A stretch of 64,000 nt of DNA from DAISKN01 sp963716925. Its GTDB lineage: Bacteria; Acidobacteriota; Vicinamibacteria; Marinacidobacterales; SMYC01. Position 1 is the stretch's first letter. Each line of letters opens with the position of its first letter. The DNA lies in NCBI GenBank assembly GCA_963716925.1, contig CAVQUX010000025.1:186001-250000 (forward strand). The letters run 5' to 3'. A model generated the notes under the pieces. That model had not been told where the DNA came from and searched no databases. It saw only the letters and a list, made by a program, of their open reading frames with translations. Below, piece after piece: positions 27,630 through 35,602 of the stretch. The position numbers and the translations under genes were made by a program.

Positions 27630-29737
27630 TCAGTTCGAAGTCGGGGCCGTCCCGGTTGCGGCGGCTCCCAGGGTGTGGCGCACGATCCACTCGTACTGCC
27701 TCTTCATGCGATCGAGTCGGTGGTAGTACTCCGTGAAGCCGTGTCCCTCCCGAGGATAGAACACGAGCTCCGTCGGAACACCGCGATCCTTGAGCGCGCG
27801 GAAGAACTCCATCGGCTGGCCGATGGGAACGCGCTCGTCGGCGGCGCCGTGCAGAATCAGAGTCGGGGTGACGACCCGGGAGGCGTACGTCAATCCCGAG
27901 CGCTCGCGGTAGAGGTGCTCGGTCTCCGGCGAGAGCGTCCCGTTGAAGAACGTTCCGAGGTAGTTGGGAACGTCGTTGGTGCCGTACATGCTCACGAGGT
28001 TCGTCAGCCCCGCTCCAATCATCGCCGCCTTGAACCGCGTGGTCTGAGACACCGTCCAGCAGGTCATGTACCCGCCATAGCTCCACCCCTGGATCGCGAG
28101 CTTCTCCGGATCCGCGATTCCCGCGGCCACCATCTCGTCGACGCCGGTCAGGATGTCGCGATAGTCTCCCCCGCCCCAGTCCGCGAGGTTTCCGCGCATG
28201 AACTCCTCGCCGTAGTTCGTGCTTCCGCGCGGGTTGGGATAGAGCACGGCCCATCCCTGGCCCGCCCAGTGCTGCCCGCCGTCTCCGTAGCGAACGCGGA
28301 ATTGATTGACGTGGGCGCCCGTGGGTCCGCCGTGGGGAACGACCAGCATCGGATACCGCTTTCCCGGCTCGTAGCCGACAGGCTTCAGCAGGACCCCCTC
28401 GACCTCGTAACCCTCGGTGCTCTTCCACCGGACGACCTCGGAGGCGCCGAGCGCCAGGCCTTCGGCTTGGGGGTTCATCGACGTGAGCCGTCTCGGGCTT
28501 TCGAATCCTGGACCGGAGACGTGCACGTCCGCGGGCCGCTCCGACGATTCCAGGACGAGGGCGACCACGGAGCCGTCGCGGCTGGTATTGCCGAGAATCG
28601 CCAGGGCTCCTTTCGTGAGCTTGAGGTAGCGCCGGGTCGCGAGCTCGTAGGCATAGACCTCGTTGTAGGCGCCGTCGCCGACGGTGAACAGAAGCCGATC
28701 GCCGCCGGGCGCCCACTGCGGATCCCCCGCGATCCGATCGAACGCCGCATCCCCGAGATCCCGTATCGCTCTCGTCTCGACGTCGTAGAGCGCGAGTCTG
28801 GCGTTCCTCAGATCGGAAATCTGGGTTCCGTCGGGGAGCGGCTGGGAGTCGTTGGGCGCGGTGAGAAAGGCGATCGACCTGCCGTCGGGTGAAAAAGCCG
28901 GAGACTGATCCGGACCGAGGTTGGAAGTGATCTTCTCAATTCCGTCACCCTCGAGCGTCAGCAGGTAGACGTCATCCCGATCATCGCGCAGCCATGAGGT
29001 TGGCGACGCCGTGAACGCGATCCGCGATCCGTCCGGAGAGAAGCTCGGTCTTCCTTTGACGGTGAACGCCGCGCCCCGGGTTCGCTGCACCGCCTCCCGG
29101 GTCTCGACGTCGATCGTCCAGAGGTGGCTCATGCGAAAGTCCCCCTCGTAGACTTTCGGATCGTCCCGGCGCTTTCGTTGCCGCTCTTCCTCTTCGGAGA
29201 CCGGATCCTTGGCAACGAACGAGATCCGGGATCCGTCGGGTGACCACTCGTAGCTGTCGATCCCCTCCTTCGCGTCGGTCAGCCGGAAGGCCTCGCCTCC
29301 GGATGCGCGCAGGAGCCAGATCTGCCGCTTCGGTTCTTCGCCCATAGGGCCCATAGGGCCCATAGGTTCGAAGGGCCCGGGGGACCTCCGTCGCCGCGCG
29401 CGCCAAGGAAACTCATCCATTGGCCGTCGGGCGACCACGCTGGAGCGCTCTCCCCCTTCTCTCCGACGGTGAGCTGCGACGGCTCGCCGCCATCGACCGC
29501 GACCCGGTAGACGTGACCCACCCACTCCATCTTTCCCGGATCGCCCGAGTCGGCGGCTTCCCACGAGGTCAAGGTGAAGAGGACCGCGCTGCCGTCGGGC
29601 GAGACCGTGGGCTCGGAAACGGCTCGAATCGACAGGATGTCCTCGAAGGTGACGGGGCGCTTTTCCGCGGCGTCAGCAACCAGGGCGAAGGCGACGCAGA
29701 AGGTCGAGACCGATGCGACGGTGCGGTTGAAGCTCAT
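27630..29737 (-). CDS. Secreted S9 family peptidase, one frameshift
   Basis: About 702 residues from ATG 29735-29737, chosen because GGAGGGGG lies 5 nt upstream and the N-terminus MSFNRTVASVSTFCVAFALV is then a signal peptide. The propeller has PTVSPDGSAVLFTLT, WSPDGSRISFVA and FSPDGRSIAFLT. The frame shifts near 29385 around GARGDGG, next to a triplicated 9-bp repeat (29341-29367) coding for MGPMGPMG. The hydrolase domain is intact: VPHGGPTGAHVNQF oxyanion region, nucleophile GWSYGG, Asp in HGAADERVP and His in REGHGF. It is more distant from the two S9 genes at 5646 and 12674 and resembles acylaminoacyl-peptidase or prolyl oligopeptidase types. It is divergent from the rhomboid gene. Confidence 0.9.
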
Positions 29738-29805
29738 CGAAACCCCCTCCAGGAATCGCCCATGAAACCCCGAAACGAGCTCCCGGTCAAGGTCCGGAGC
29801 CAAGC

Positions 29806-29811
29806 TACAAT
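29806..29811 (+). promoter_or_regulatory. -10 element of the rhomboid-TPR gene, leaderless-type
   Basis: TACAAT lies 9 nt before the GTG at 29821, with no Shine-Dalgarno sequence between them. It sits in an 83-bp divergent gap shared with the S9 peptidase gene. Confidence 0.5.
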
Positions 29812-29820
29812 ACCAGTATC

Positions 29821-31422
29821 GTGCAGGAGATTCCCGAAACCGCCGGCCCCGAGATTCCGGGGGCGAGCTTCTACGACGTCCTCGTCCGGGCGACGCCCCG
29901 ATTCTTCGTGACCCCGGCTCTCATCACCGCGAACGTCGCCTACTTCGTGATCGCGGTGCTCCACGGAGTCTCCCCGATGCAGCCGGAGAGGCAGCAGCTC
30001 CTGGATCTCGGAGCGATCTACGGGCCCCTCGTCTTCGACGGGGAGTGGTGGCGGCTCACGAGCGCGACCTTCGTGCACATCGGCTTCCTCCATCTCTTCT
30101 TCAACATGTGGTGTCTCTGGAGCCTGGGCAGCGCCGCCGAGCGAATGTTCGGCAACCTCACGTTCCTTCTCATCTATGTTCTGTCCGGAATCGGAGGAAG
30201 CCTCGCAAGCCTCGCCTGGCACCCCTCGGTCCTGAGCGCGGGCGCCTCGGGCGCCGTTTTCGGGATCGCCGGCGCTCTGGTGTCGATGCTGTACTTCGGC
30301 GAGATTCGCGTGCCCCGGCAGGTGGTGCGACAGCTGCTCTCGAGCCTCGGGTTCTTCGTGGGCTTCAACCTTCTGGTGGGAAGCATGCTGGAAGGGATCG
30401 ACAACGCGGGCCACATCGGCGGGCTCGTCGTCGGGCTCGGCCTCGGGGCGGCGCTCCATCGGCCGCTCCCTTCCGGCCGACGTCCCTGGCAGCGTTTCTT
30501 GATCGTTCCCCTCGCCGTCGTTCTCTTCGTCGCCGTCGCCCGGATGGCGGTGAAAGAGGGGGTCGACGACCCGGACCTCCTGGCCGCGCGGGCGAGAGAG
30601 CTCGCCTCCGAGGGAAAGAAGGAGGCGTCGATCGAGGCGCTTCAGAAAGCGGTCGCGCTCGCGCCGGAATCGGCGCCCCTGGCGAACGACCTCGGCACCC
30701 TCTACCTCGATTCCGGGCGAATCGAGGAAGCGATCGCGAGCTTCCGGCGCGCAGTCGAGCTCGATCCGCAGTTCTACGAGCCGCAGCAAGAACCTGGCGG
30801 TCGCGCTCACGGTCGCGGGAAAGAAGGAGGAAGCGAGCGAAGCCTTCCGCATCGCGCGGCAGATGGAGCCCTCGGAGATCGGCCTGTACGTCGTCTCGAG
30901 CCAGCTCTTGACCGATGCGGGACGCACGGACGAAGCGATCTCCGTGCTCGAGGAGGCCCGCACCTGGGCGCCCGAGTCTGCGCCCGTCGAAAGTCAGATG
31001 GGTCTCGTCCTGCTCCGGCGCGGGGAGACCGCGCCAGGCACTCGAGGCCTTTCGCAAGGCCGTCGCTCTCGAGCCGAACGACCCCGAGCACCACAACCGG
31101 CTCGCGCTCGGACTCTCCCGCGCGCGCGAGGGAGATTGCGGGCTCGAGGCGATCGAAAAGGCGCTCGAGCTCCTGCCGGACGCGCCTCATCTCCTCGACA
31201 GCCTGGGGACGGTGCGCCTCGCGCGCGGCGAAGTCGGCCGAGGCCGTCGCCGCCTACCGCCGCGCGGTCGCGGCCGAGCCCGATCGCGCCGTCTACCGAT
31301 TCAACCTCAGCGTCGCCCTCGCTCGAGAGGGCGCGGCCGGGGAAGCGTCGAGCGAGAAGGCCGAGGCGCTGCGTCTGGATCCTGCGCTCACGCTGCCCGA
31401 CGACGGCGAGCCGATTCTTTGA
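29821..31422 (+). CDS. Rhomboid intramembrane protease with C-terminal TPR domain, three frameshifts
   Basis: About 533 residues from GTG 29821. Residues 1-225 are a six-helix rhomboid domain: TPALITANVAYFVIAVL as first helix, WWRLTSATFVHIGFLHLFFNMW with the conserved HxxxN, nucleophile Ser143 in SAGASGAVFG and catalytic His198 in DNAGHIGG. A seventh hydrophobic helix (FLIVPLAVVLFVAVARMAV) follows. The rest is a run of TPR-like helices (AIEALQKAVALAPESA, EAIASFRRAVELDPQF, ALEAFRKAVALEPNDP, AVAAYRRAVAAEPDRA). The frame breaks near 30785, 31030 and 31232, all in repetitive GC-rich TPR sequence. The protease probably cleaves transmembrane substrates, while the TPR part may recruit partners; substrates are unknown. 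Confidence 0.86.
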   Translation: MQEIPETAGPEIPGASFYDVLVRATPRFFVTPALITANVAYFVIAVLHGVSPMQPERQQLLDLGAIYGPLVFDGEWWRLTSATFVHIGFLHLFFNMWCLWSLGSAAERMFGNLTFLLIYVLSGIGGSLASLAWHPSVLSAGASGAVFGIAGALVSMLYFGEIRVPRQVVRQLLSSLGFFVGFNLLVGSMLEGIDNAGHIGGLVVGLGLGAALHRPLPSGRRPWQRFLIVPLAVVLFVAVARMAVKEGVDDPDLLAARARELASEGKKEASIEALQKAVALAPESAPLANDLGTLYLDSGRIEEAIASFRRAVELDPQFYEPQQEPGGRAHGRGKEGGSERSLPHRAADGALGDRPVRRLEPALDRCGTHGRSDLRARGGPHLGARVCARRKSDGSRPAPARGDRARHSRPFARPSLSSRTTPSTTTGSRSDSPARAREIAGSRRSKRRSSSCRTRLISSTAWGRCASRAAKSAEAVAAYRRAVAAEPDRAVYRFNLSVALAREGAAGEASSEKAEALRLDPALTLPDDGEPIL

Positions 31423-31556
31423 TTACTGCTCGCCTCGCTCTAACTCAATGCGGTGGGGCCCTACCCCCGCGGCCTGAAGATGTCGGCGGCCCACTCGGGC
31501 CGGGCTCGCTCCGCTCGCGCAGGGTGCGGATGTTTCTGTAGCCACCCTGCTAATCG

Positions 31557-32081
31557 CTACTTGCGCGGAGCGTAGTCCGGAGGAAGCGGCTCCTTGGCGT
31601 CGAGGCCGGACCACTGGAGGCCGACGATCCACCAGCGGCCGTCGATGAGGGCGAGGTCGAAGCTGGTGAGCCCATGGCTCACGGGCTTCTCGTCGGTCTT
31701 CCGGTCGCGGATCTCGTAGGTGCTGTACACATGGGCCATATGGCCGAAGGCGTCGACCCGCCGCGCGACCTCCCACTCGTAGAACGGCTTCTCGCGGTGG
31801 TCCGGGTAGCGCGTCATCCAGTCGTCGATGCGCCTGGCGTTGGCGACGTTCTTCCCCTCGGGGGTCGCGAGCGTCGGAGTCACGACGTATGCCCACTTGG
31901 TGAAGAGAGACGCGTAGCGCTTCTTGTAGGCCACGCGATCCCCGGGCTCGCCGGAGAGGGACTGGTAGTACGCCTGGACCACGGCGTCGATCGAGGCGAC
32001 GTCGGCCGGATCGGCTTCGACGAACTGAAGCTCGGCGGCCTTCGCCTGCGGCAGAACCATCAGGAGCAGTATCGCAAACAT
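31557..32081 (-). CDS. Secreted NTF2/SnoaL-like protein
   Basis: 174 residues beginning MFAILLLMVLPQAKAAELQF, a clear signal peptide. The mature part reads as a cone-shaped NTF2-like fold: IDAVVQAYYQSLSG helix, then strands including HVYSTYEIRD, GLTSFDLALIDGRWWIVGLQW. That last block, with its DGRWWI turn, is typical of SnoaL/DUF4440-like proteins. Members include enzymes and simple ligand-binding proteins, so no reaction can be assigned. It is convergent with the rhomboid-TPR gene across 134 bp without a gene and divergent from the M19-like gene. Only the fold-level call is supported. Confidence 0.62.
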   Translation of the reverse strand: MFAILLLMVLPQAKAAELQFVEADPADVASIDAVVQAYYQSLSGEPGDRVAYKKRYASLFTKWAYVVTPTLATPEGKNVANARRIDDWMTRYPDHREKPFYEWEVARRVDAFGHMAHVYSTYEIRDRKTDEKPVSHGLTSFDLALIDGRWWIVGLQWSGLDAKEPLPPDYAPRK

Positions 32082-32133
32082 CTTCGTTCCTCGAGAGCGG
32101 AGTCTATCACCGGGCCGTGGTATCGTTTCCGAT

Positions 32134-33168
32134 ATGGAGCACGGCGGGTTTCATACCGTTCTCGATCGCGAACCTCCCTTCCTCTTCGTCGACGCCACGA
32201 TGCAGATCTGGCCCGACGCGGAATTCGACAAGGCCCACCGCCACGGCGTCACCGCCTATGCCGTCACCGCCTGCCGTCCTCACGACGCGTTCGACGACGT
32301 CGTCAAGGACCTCATGGAGTGGCATCGCCTCGCGCGAGAGCACGAGAACCTCCTGGTGGCCGAGAGCGTCGACGACGTCCGGCGGGCGAGGCGGGAGGGC
32401 AAAGCGGCCCTCATTCTCGCGGCGCAGGGCGGCGACTTCGTGGGCCGGGAGCTTTACCGGATCGAGGCCGCCTCGCGGCTCGGACTGCGGCAGCTGCTTC
32501 TCGCCTACAACGCGACCAACCAGCTCGCGGACGGCTGCCTCGACCGTACCGACGGAGGGCTTTCGAAGCTGGGGGTGCGCGTGGTCGAGGAATCGAATCG
32601 CGTCGGTATCCTTCTCGACGGCACCCACACGGGCAAACGCTCGACGCTCGAGCTGATCGATCGCAGCAGCCTCCCTATCGTCTTCAGCCACTCGAACCCG
32701 AGCGCGGTGGCCCCCAATCCGCGAAACATCGACGACGAGCAGATCCGGGCTTGCGCCCGGCGCGGCGGCGTCGTCTGCCTCGCTCCCTGGGGTCCCCTGG
32801 TGATGCGCCCCGGGACGAGCCACCAGCCCACCGTCGACGACTTCATCGACATGATCGACCACGTGGCGAACCTCACCGGGTCCGTGGACGCGATCGGCAT
32901 CGGGACCGACATGTCCCTCGGAAGCTACCCCCTTCGCGAGGACGACCCGTGGGGAGCTCCCGACTACGGAAAACCCTTCGCGGAGTACGGTGAGAAGGTC
33001 ACCGCCGATCCTCGCTCGCCGAGACGGAACCTCGACGGTTTCTCGGACTACGCGGAGGTCGTCGGGTTCTCGGCGGCTCTCGCGCGGCGCGGATACTCCA
33101 ACGAGGACGTGGGGAAGATCCTCGGCGAGAACTACCTCCGGGTCGCCGCCGAAGCCTGGCCGGGCTGA
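32134..33168 (+). CDS. M19 (membrane dipeptidase)-like protein with degenerate metal site
   Basis: 344 residues with the overall sequence plan of membrane or renal dipeptidases: IVFSHSNPSAVAPNPRNIDDEQIRACARRGG, VDAIGIGTDMSLG and ILGENYLRVAAE are recognisable family blocks. There is no signal peptide. By eye, several zinc ligands of characterised M19 enzymes are replaced: the N-terminal DGHND-like motif is VDATMQ, the IEGG glutamate is AAQGG, and the DHPRN histidine is PNPRN. The SHSN histidine and the GTD aspartate remain. The protein may have another hydrolytic function or a different metal site, or be a non-catalytic paralogue. A TATCGT element (32121-32126) 7 nt before the ATG suggests a leaderless start. 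Confidence 0.75.
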   Translation: MEHGGFHTVLDREPPFLFVDATMQIWPDAEFDKAHRHGVTAYAVTACRPHDAFDDVVKDLMEWHRLAREHENLLVAESVDDVRRARREGKAALILAAQGGDFVGRELYRIEAASRLGLRQLLLAYNATNQLADGCLDRTDGGLSKLGVRVVEESNRVGILLDGTHTGKRSTLELIDRSSLPIVFSHSNPSAVAPNPRNIDDEQIRACARRGGVVCLAPWGPLVMRPGTSHQPTVDDFIDMIDHVANLTGSVDAIGIGTDMSLGSYPLREDDPWGAPDYGKPFAEYGEKVTADPRSPRRNLDGFSDYAEVVGFSAALARRGYSNEDVGKILGENYLRVAAEAWPG

Positions 33169-33279
33169 ACCCGAAGAGAAAACGATTCCCGATTGCGCTT
33201 CCGCTTGGGCGCTCCGTACAATGGATTCACACCTAAATTTCTGTCGAGTTCCCCTTTCTGGGGTCGGAAAGGTACCGCC

Positions 33280-33984
33280 ATGGACGAGACCATCCGCAGG
33301 CGAAGCGGCTTTCTCTCCGCCGCCGAGACCGCGTTCGAGCACTGCCTCTGGCATTTCCGGGTGGTGATCGTGCTCGGAGTCATCGGGCTCGTCACCGGCT
33401 CCTGCATCGTGTTCTTCTACGGAATCGTCGAGACCGGCCACCTCCTGGTGAGCTTCGTGAAGACCATGTGGCTCGAGGGAGGGCACCTCGCCCACGACCC
33501 GGCTGCCGGGCTTCTCACCTACAACGGGATGATCATGGGCCTCATCACCGTGGTGGACGACTTTCTCATCGGGATCGTGCTCCTGATCTTCGGACTCGGA
33601 TCCTACGATCTGTTCATCTCCCGCATCGACGCCGCGCTCGAGCAGGGCGACATCCGGCCCGACTGGCTGGTGTTCGGCTCCCTCGACGAGCTCAAGAGCG
33701 TTCTCGGGAAAGTCGTCCTGATGATCCTGATCATCAACTTCCTCAGGCTTACCATCGAGACGAAGTTCGAGGGGCCGCTCCATCTCGTCTACCTGGGCGC
33801 CGGGATCGCGTTCGTGAGTCTCGGCCTCAAGCTCACCCACGGCAAGGACATCGAAATGACCAAGGCCGTGCTGCGCGTCAAGAGGCATCACCCCGAAGAC
33901 GACGACCAGCCGAACGGCGAATCCGGGCGCAAGCGCTCGAAAAAACGCGCCGCCGACGCCGCGCCCTCTCCCGCGGCGGGCTGA
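33280..33984 (+). CDS. YqhA-family (UPF0114) membrane protein
   Basis: 234 residues from ATG 33280, with a weak GGAAAGG site upstream. Hydrophobic helices are FRVVIVLGVIGLVTGSCIVFFYG, LITVVDDFLIGIVLLIFGLGSYDLF, VLMILIINFLRL and LVYLGAGIAFVSLGLKL. The VDDFLIG...GLGSYDLFIS segment is characteristic of the YqhA/UPF0114 family, whose function is not firmly established. The tail after about residue 200 is highly charged (KRHHPEDDDQPNGESGRKRSKKR) and is an addition compared with short family members. A TACAAT -10 candidate lies about 60 bp upstream near 33217. Neighbouring plus-strand genes do not suggest a role. Confidence 0.8.
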   Translation: MDETIRRRSGFLSAAETAFEHCLWHFRVVIVLGVIGLVTGSCIVFFYGIVETGHLLVSFVKTMWLEGGHLAHDPAAGLLTYNGMIMGLITVVDDFLIGIVLLIFGLGSYDLFISRIDAALEQGDIRPDWLVFGSLDELKSVLGKVVLMILIINFLRLTIETKFEGPLHLVYLGAGIAFVSLGLKLTHGKDIEMTKAVLRVKRHHPEDDDQPNGESGRKRSKKRAADAAPSPAAG

Positions 33985-33988
33985 AGAA

Positions 33989-34020
33989 CACTACAATCCG
34001 CGGCGATGAGCCGCGCGCGG
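33989..34020 (+). repeat. 32-nt start-region repeat, copy 1
   Basis: This segment matches 35029-35060 at 31 of 32 positions. It begins CACTACAAT and ends GATGAGCCGCGCGCGG, so it carries a TACAAT -10 element (33992-33997) and an ATG 8 nt downstream. Here that ATG (34006) is not the best start for the creatininase-like gene, which has its own AAGGAG-ATG at 34063. Confidence 0.7.
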
Positions 34021-34062
34021 ATGTCCTCCTGGAGGCCGTCGCGCCCAAGGAGAAGGACTGTC

Positions 34063-34998
34063 ATGAACCAAGCAATCGAACGAACGATCGTCGGACTAAC
34101 ACTGCTGGCGCTCACCGGGGCACCGCATCTCGCCGCCCAGCCCAATCCTCTCTGGACCGAGGGAAAGGTCAAGAACTACCTCCCCCACATGACCTGGCCC
34201 GAAGTGGAGGCGCTGGCGAAGAAAACCGACATGGTGATCATTCCCGTCGGCTCGCTCGAGCAGCACGGCTATCAGTTGCCGATCGGCACCGACAGCCTCA
34301 ACGGAATCGAGCGCGCGAAACTGATCGCACAGCGCGCCGACGTGCTGGTGGCGCCCATTCTCCTTCCCGGGAATTCCCCGTATCACATGGAGTTTCCCGG
34401 GACCATCACCCTTTCGCTGGAGACGATCCAGCGCGTTTACGTCGAAGCGGCCCAGAGCCTTCTGCGGCACGGGTTCCGCCGGTTTCTCATCCTCAACTCC
34501 CACGGCGGAAACGCCGTCGTCTCCCGTTTCATCGCCGACCGCATCAACCACGAGACCGCGGGAATCGCGGTCGAGCTCGGAGAGGCGGCAGCCCCGTTCC
34601 GGGCGCGCCGGAGCGAATCCGAGCCCAGGGACTTCGACCGGCACGGCGGCGTCGGTGAGACCGCGAGCTCCCTCTATCTCACCCCTTCGCTCGTCAACCT
34701 CGAGGCCGCGGTCGCGGCGAAGCTCACCCTGCCCGACCACCTCGAAGCGATGGTTCCCGCGATCGAGGCGGGAGACGCGACCGCCCTTCGGGTGTTCCTC
34801 GCCGAGAGTCTGAAGGCAAAGGAGACCGGCAAGCACACGAGCGCCCGGGAGATGTCGACCACCGGCGTCTGGAGCGAGCGCGATCCCAAGGAAGCCACCC
34901 TGGAGCAGGGGAAATCCGAGGCCGAAGCCTTCGTCGATGCCGCGGTGAAGTTCATCGAGAGGTGGAACGAGCTTCGTCCGCTGTCGACGGATCGCTGA
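34063..34998 (+). CDS. Secreted creatininase-family amidohydrolase
   Basis: 311 residues from ATG 34063. This start is preferred because AAGGAG precedes it and the N-terminus MNQAIERTIVGLTLLALTG then forms a signal peptide ending at LAAQ. The creatininase fold is clear: VIIPVGSLEQHGYQLPIGTDS holds Glu66, His68 and Asp77 of the binuclear metal site; ILNSHGGNAVV supplies another His and the GGVGETASSLYL segment the remaining Glu. Family members hydrolyse cyclic amides (creatinine) or N-formyl intermediates in cofactor biosynthesis (MftE, ArfB). An exported version is common in Acidobacteriota and its substrate is unknown. Transcription may start from the TACAAT at 33992, giving a leader of about 60 nt. 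Confidence 0.85.
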   Translation: MNQAIERTIVGLTLLALTGAPHLAAQPNPLWTEGKVKNYLPHMTWPEVEALAKKTDMVIIPVGSLEQHGYQLPIGTDSLNGIERAKLIAQRADVLVAPILLPGNSPYHMEFPGTITLSLETIQRVYVEAAQSLLRHGFRRFLILNSHGGNAVVSRFIADRINHETAGIAVELGEAAAPFRARRSESEPRDFDRHGGVGETASSLYLTPSLVNLEAAVAAKLTLPDHLEAMVPAIEAGDATALRVFLAESLKAKETGKHTSAREMSTTGVWSERDPKEATLEQGKSEAEAFVDAAVKFIERWNELRPLSTDR

Positions 34999-35028
34999 GC
35001 TCCAGGCTCTCGGGGACGAGGGGATTCG

Positions 35029-35060
35029 CACTACAATGCGCGGCGATGAGCCGCGCGCGG
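35029..35060 (+). repeat. 32-nt start-region repeat, copy 2 (promoter and start of pgpA)
   Basis: This copy has TACAAT at 35032-35037, and the ATG 8 nt later (35046) is the supported start of pgpA, giving a near-leaderless mRNA. It differs from the copy at 33989-34020 by one base between the -10 and the start codon. Confidence 0.7.
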
Positions 35061-35543
35061 GATTTCGTCTTCAACGCCATCGGGAGCGCTCTCGGGCTGG
35101 GGCTCTCGCCCATCGCCCCCGGAAGCTTCGGCGCTCTCCTCGGGGTGGTGTACGCCGTGCCGGTTTTCCTCTACCTACCCACGGCATGGCGCCCCTTGGC
35201 CATCGCGCTCGGGCTCGCAGCCGTGTCGGCCGCGAATCATTTTCTCACTCCCTGGGCGGTCGCCTACTGGAAGGACGAGGACCCGGGCCACTTCGTCCTC
35301 GACGAGATCGCCGGATACCTGATGGTGCCGCTCCTCCTGCCCCAGGGATCGCTCTGGCAGATCGGGTTCTGGGGGTTCCTTCTCTTCCGCGTCTTCGACA
35401 TCATCAAGATTCCGCCGGCCCGACAGATCGATCGGAACATGCACGGCTCCTGGGGAATCCTTCTCGATGACCTCGTGAGCGGCGCCTATGCCGCGCTCGT
35501 CCTCTACGCCTACCGGTGGCTCGGTCCCTACGCCGGATGGTAG
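35046..35543 (+). CDS. pgpA: Phosphatidylglycerophosphatase A
   Basis: 165 residues, the normal PgpA length. Family motifs are GLGLSPIAPGSFGALLG near the N-terminus, DPGHFVLDEIAGYL in the centre and FRVFDIIKIPPARQIDR followed by HGSWGILLDDLVSGAYAAL, which holds the acidic residues of the Mg-dependent active site. Several membrane helices are evident. It dephosphorylates phosphatidylglycerol phosphate in the last step of phosphatidylglycerol synthesis at the inner membrane. Start at ATG 35046 follows the TACAAT element by 8 nt. In related bacteria pgpA often sits next to cinA or recA; here it is followed by the ion-channel gene. Confidence 0.94.
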   Translation: MSRARDFVFNAIGSALGLGLSPIAPGSFGALLGVVYAVPVFLYLPTAWRPLAIALGLAAVSAANHFLTPWAVAYWKDEDPGHFVLDEIAGYLMVPLLLPQGSLWQIGFWGFLLFRVFDIIKIPPARQIDRNMHGSWGILLDDLVSGAYAALVLYAYRWLGPYAGW

Positions 35544-35602
35544 AATAACTTTCATAACCGACAATCGATGACCGTTACCGGGCCTCACCGGTTTTCGCGC
35601 CC

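Noticed and set aside
34006..34062. ATG 34006 as start of the creatininase-family gene
   Set aside because: The upstream peptide is Arg-rich and breaks the signal peptide; ATG 34063 has an AAGGAG site and gives a proper signal sequence. The 34006 ATG is part of a repeated promoter element.
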